Part shown: piece after piece, positions 61,392-64,000 of the stretch
How positions within the stretch are numbered: position 1 is the first letter of the stretch
Layout of the letters: each line of letters opens with the position of its first letter
Source: Euonymus europaeus
Lineage: Eukaryota > Streptophyta > Magnoliopsida > Celastrales > Celastraceae
DNA: 64,000 nt
Assembly (NCBI GenBank): GCA_963580455.1
Contig: OY756960.1
Location: forward strand, 21,015,238 to 21,079,237
Direction of reading: 5' to 3'
Notes under the pieces: model-generated
Seen by the model: the letters and a program-made list of their open reading frames with translations, nothing else
Databases searched by the model: none
What the model was told of the DNA's origin: nothing
Position numbers and translations under genes: made by a program

Positions 61392-61614
61392 TGGTATGTT
61401 TGATAAGAGAGTAATAAATAGAGGTGTAATGTATTACTCGAGTAATTATTACTCACCTCTTCTCATGGGTAATCATTGCATCTAAAATATGAAGAAATTT
61501 GTCTAAAAAATTTACTTGGGTAAATAATATACATGTATAACAAACATGGGTATTAGTTTACTCGAGTAATTTTAATTACCCTTCTAATCATTACATTCCT
61601 ATCAAACACACTTT
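61392..61614 (-). mobile_element. MITE, about 220 bp, family A (second copy)
   Basis: Ends GGTATGTTTGATAAGAGAGTAATA and, reverse-complemented, GTGTGTTTGATAGGAATGTAATGA match those of the element at 11570-11798, as do the inner blocks ATTACTCACC...CTCATGGGTAATCATTGCAT and ATATACATGTAT. Opposite orientation to that copy. Inserted just past the DGK poly(A) site. Confidence 0.65.
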
Positions 61615-62462
61615 AAATAGTAAATTAAAATGAAATTTTCAATATATGTATTGATACGAAAATACTTAGATGTGCACGTCCCTAAGTTATTCCCAGCAAC
61701 TCCAACAAAGGATGCATATGAGTATGCGAAATCATAACTATCAAAATACACTCATTTTTAGTTTTTTTTCATTCCAACAAGGAATATATATGAGCATATA
61801 AATTTGCATTCTTTCATTTTAGTTTCCAAATATACGAACTCAAGTAGGGGAGAGTGTGAGTTTGCATATTTTTTAGAGAGTAAAAGTCAGTCAGTCAGTT
61901 AATTTAGAAACCATCGTTGGAATGAAAGAGTTTTGAGAGTTTGTAAATGAACATGTAAACTACTTTTTGAGTATATATAATATATTTTGAAAACTCATTT
62001 TACATATCATTGTTGGAGATGCTCTAAAGTGAATTTGGGTGGTGCCTACTTCATTTTAATTCAAATAGAATTTTGATCCCCTTATATCGTCTTAATCGAT
62101 GCTTGTCTCCTCTAAATTTCCACATTCTAAACGTCAATCATATGCACTATTATAATTACCTTGTCTCCAAAATTTATTCCTTGTATTTAATATCAGTGAA
62201 AGAAACATCCTTATAGTCAGAACATGTGTTGCAAGAGAGCATTAGATGAAGACTGAGATTCCCATCATTTACACTTCAAAAGGCAAAAAGAAAAGGAAAG
62301 CGGGTAGCTGTTTATTGATCACCAAAAGCAAGAAATAACATAGTAGTCTCCTCAACCCTCTCCTGTCTCTTAAACTCTGCAAAATCATTTCAATGATAAA
62401 TTTTAATATTAGAGTACGTAAGAGATTTCTACTGTAGGAAGTTTACTAGTTTAGCGAGATAC
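61615..62462. other. Spacer / 3' flank of the PNP gene
   Basis: AT-rich, no gene recognised. CAACAAAGGATGCATATGAG (about 61700) and CAACAAGGAATATATATGAG (about 61776) are imperfect direct repeats. Confidence 0.35.
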
Positions 62463-63984
62463 TCACTCATGGTAAGAGACTCTAATAAAGTCGGGGGAAT
62501 CTGGAGCTGCGACTGCAATTTCGCCAAATGCTTCTGCTGACAATTCTAAGGTGGTTGTGTCATCACACTCATCGCACAAGCCAACAATCTTCACTATCAC
62601 TGAGCTCCGATGATTATTCCTACAAACCTTTGAGCCTCTGTTTGCGCGATCAATGCAAGTCACCCTTAAATGTTTCCCACAAGCACTATAGTCTTCCTTC
62701 CATATCTTATTGCCTACTAGTGCGACCATTACTCCTCGATGATAAATTCCAAAGCAATCGCTAGCTGCATGCACGTATCATTAATTTAATTTAATTGGTT
62801 ATCCAAGTGGCGAAGCCAAAATTTTTGAAATTCTTTACAAGTATATGCATGATAGAATATTGGATTTTAGAACTATTAAGAGGGATCCGGAGGGGGAGCC
62901 ATCAGCCATGGCATGGTGTGCAGAGATATTTCATAGAGATAGAAGTTACAAAAGAAGAAAGATATGAAGTAGGAAGAAGCAGACAGAGACTTGTAAGATC
63001 AAACCGTCATAATGAAATGACCTCAAATAATAATAAAAAATACAAAATGAATTCTGATTAAATATTGTTAGTATTGTAACATCGTTATTTGTCCCAACTT
63101 CATTCGGTGCGTTGCATACTTTCAGAGCTACTTTAGTCAAACGTTGATCATCATAGTCAACTCAACCCAACCCAACTTGATTGATCAAAATCAAAACTTG
63201 ATGGTTTTTTATTTTCTTAAATATTAATTTATGTTTGATAGGGCATAAATTTTAATAGGGTATAAGCTATTAAATAAATTGTGTGGTGTTTGGTAGAGCA
63301 TAAATTTATGATAACGTATAAATTGTCAATTTATTATTAGGGATATGTAAAGTAAATTAATAATGAAATAAAGAACTTTAGTTATCACATATATTCAAGT
63401 GAGATTATTTTACAAACAAAAATAAGAAAATTATTAACACTTACTTGATTAATTATACATATATTTTTAAGACGTGCAATATAATAGGGAAAATTGAGAC
63501 AATCTTATTAACTATGACTACAAAGTGTCTTGTTCGTGCAGGAAAAATAGACAATAACTACTTACTAACCAGGATTTAAGTTCGCTGCTCGAGAAGACAG
63601 TAAACATTAGCTAATTCCCAAATTGAAATCGATAACGAACATCAATATCTCACAATGGTGTAAACATCCCATAACATTCAAATGGAGTTTCAAAGAGAAC
63701 ATCGGATTCGCAAGGGAGATGAAAGAGATAAAATGACAAATGTGTGTGTGAGAGAGGGAGGGGGGCAATTGAGGAAATTTTTAGGTATGTTTCTCGCATG
63801 AGTGTGTAGAATGTATAATCTTCTGAATGAATTAACGAAGCCTTCAAAAAATGACTTTTATAATGAAAAATAAATACTTACGATAGTAAGGAGGACCATA
63901 AAAGCCTGCAATCCCAGGGGTTGCTGATGCCAATGAGAAAATAATAAAACTAAACCCTAAGGCCATGAAAAATGATGTAAACAT
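62463..63984 (-). CDS. EG45-like domain protein / plant natriuretic peptide (PNP-A type)
   Basis: Two exons on the minus strand: 63984-63882 and 62764-62463 (TGA), joined in phase (Pro codon split C|CT); 134 aa, close to the usual 125-135 aa. Residues 1-21 (MFTSFFMALGFSFIIFSLAS-A) are a signal peptide, so the product is secreted to the apoplast. TPGIAGFYGPPYYP and CFGIYHRG open an expansin-type double-psi beta-barrel domain. Six cysteines (SDC, SAC, VTC, KVC, GLC, DEC) are placed as in the family, and LSAEAFGEIA is the conserved C-terminal helix. The expansin pollen-allergen C-terminal domain is absent. PNPs affect water and ion movement and guard-cell behaviour; the role here is inferred. 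The intron is 1.1 kb. The promoter lies beyond the right edge of the window. Confidence 0.85.
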
Positions 63985-64000
63985 TGAGCTCTTCTTCCTC

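Overview
This window is nuclear DNA from a flowering plant, most likely a eudicot. The genes are split by AT-rich GT-AG introns. The protein families are plant-specific: class II trehalose-phosphate synthase, group III CNGC channel, SMAX1, cluster II diacylglycerol kinase and EG45/natriuretic peptide. The introns and spacers hold plant-type tRNA-derived SINEs, LINE remnants, MITEs and a solo LTR. I cannot name the species. Gene models were built by hand from splice sites and reading-frame phase; every multi-exon model quoted as complete closes in phase from ATG to stop.

Layout. 0-7 kb: a badly frameshifted CDR1-type aspartic protease pseudogene (-), an intact single FAS1-domain membrane protein gene (-), and a broken light-harvesting-like gene remnant (+). 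7-13 kb: AT-rich spacer with a MITE, ending in a run of CACGTG/ACGTG boxes upstream of the next gene. 13.3-16.1 kb: an intact class II trehalose-6-phosphate synthase gene (+; 3 exons, 857 aa) with an upstream ORF in its leader. 16.5-16.9 kb: a MITE carrying internal 31-bp repeats. 17.2-27.0 kb: a cyclic nucleotide-gated channel gene of the CNGC14/17 type (+; 7 exons, 730 aa) whose introns hold LINE and SINE fragments and a compound microsatellite. 27.9-28.5 kb: an unrecognised small gene (-), possibly plastid-targeted, with a frame break at an A-tract. 28.8-29.5 kb: a pseudogene copy of the FAS1 gene in inverted orientation. 30-35 kb: spacer with three different MITEs. 35.7-39.5 kb: SMAX1 (-; 3 exons, 1065 aa). 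40-48.6 kb: gene-poor AT-rich DNA. 48.7-52.4 kb: a membrane-anchored sialidase-like protein with four Asp boxes (-; 9 exons, 402 aa). 53.9-54.2 kb: a solo LTR with a short target-site duplication. 55.0-61.1 kb: diacylglycerol kinase (+; 12 exons, 478 aa). 62.5-64.0 kb: a secreted EG45-like/plant natriuretic peptide gene (-; 2 exons, 134 aa).

The genes do not form a cluster or operon. Several are individually linked to signalling: trehalose-6-phosphate/sugar status (TPS), calcium and cyclic-nucleotide signalling (CNGC), karrikin/KL signalling (SMAX1), phosphatidic acid signalling (DGK) and water/ion balance (PNP). I found no evidence for a new multi-gene system. The most interesting points are the inverted FAS1 gene/pseudogene pair, the four-Asp-box plant sialidase-like protein, the G-box array and uORF ahead of TPS, the MITE with internal repeats, and the clean solo LTR.
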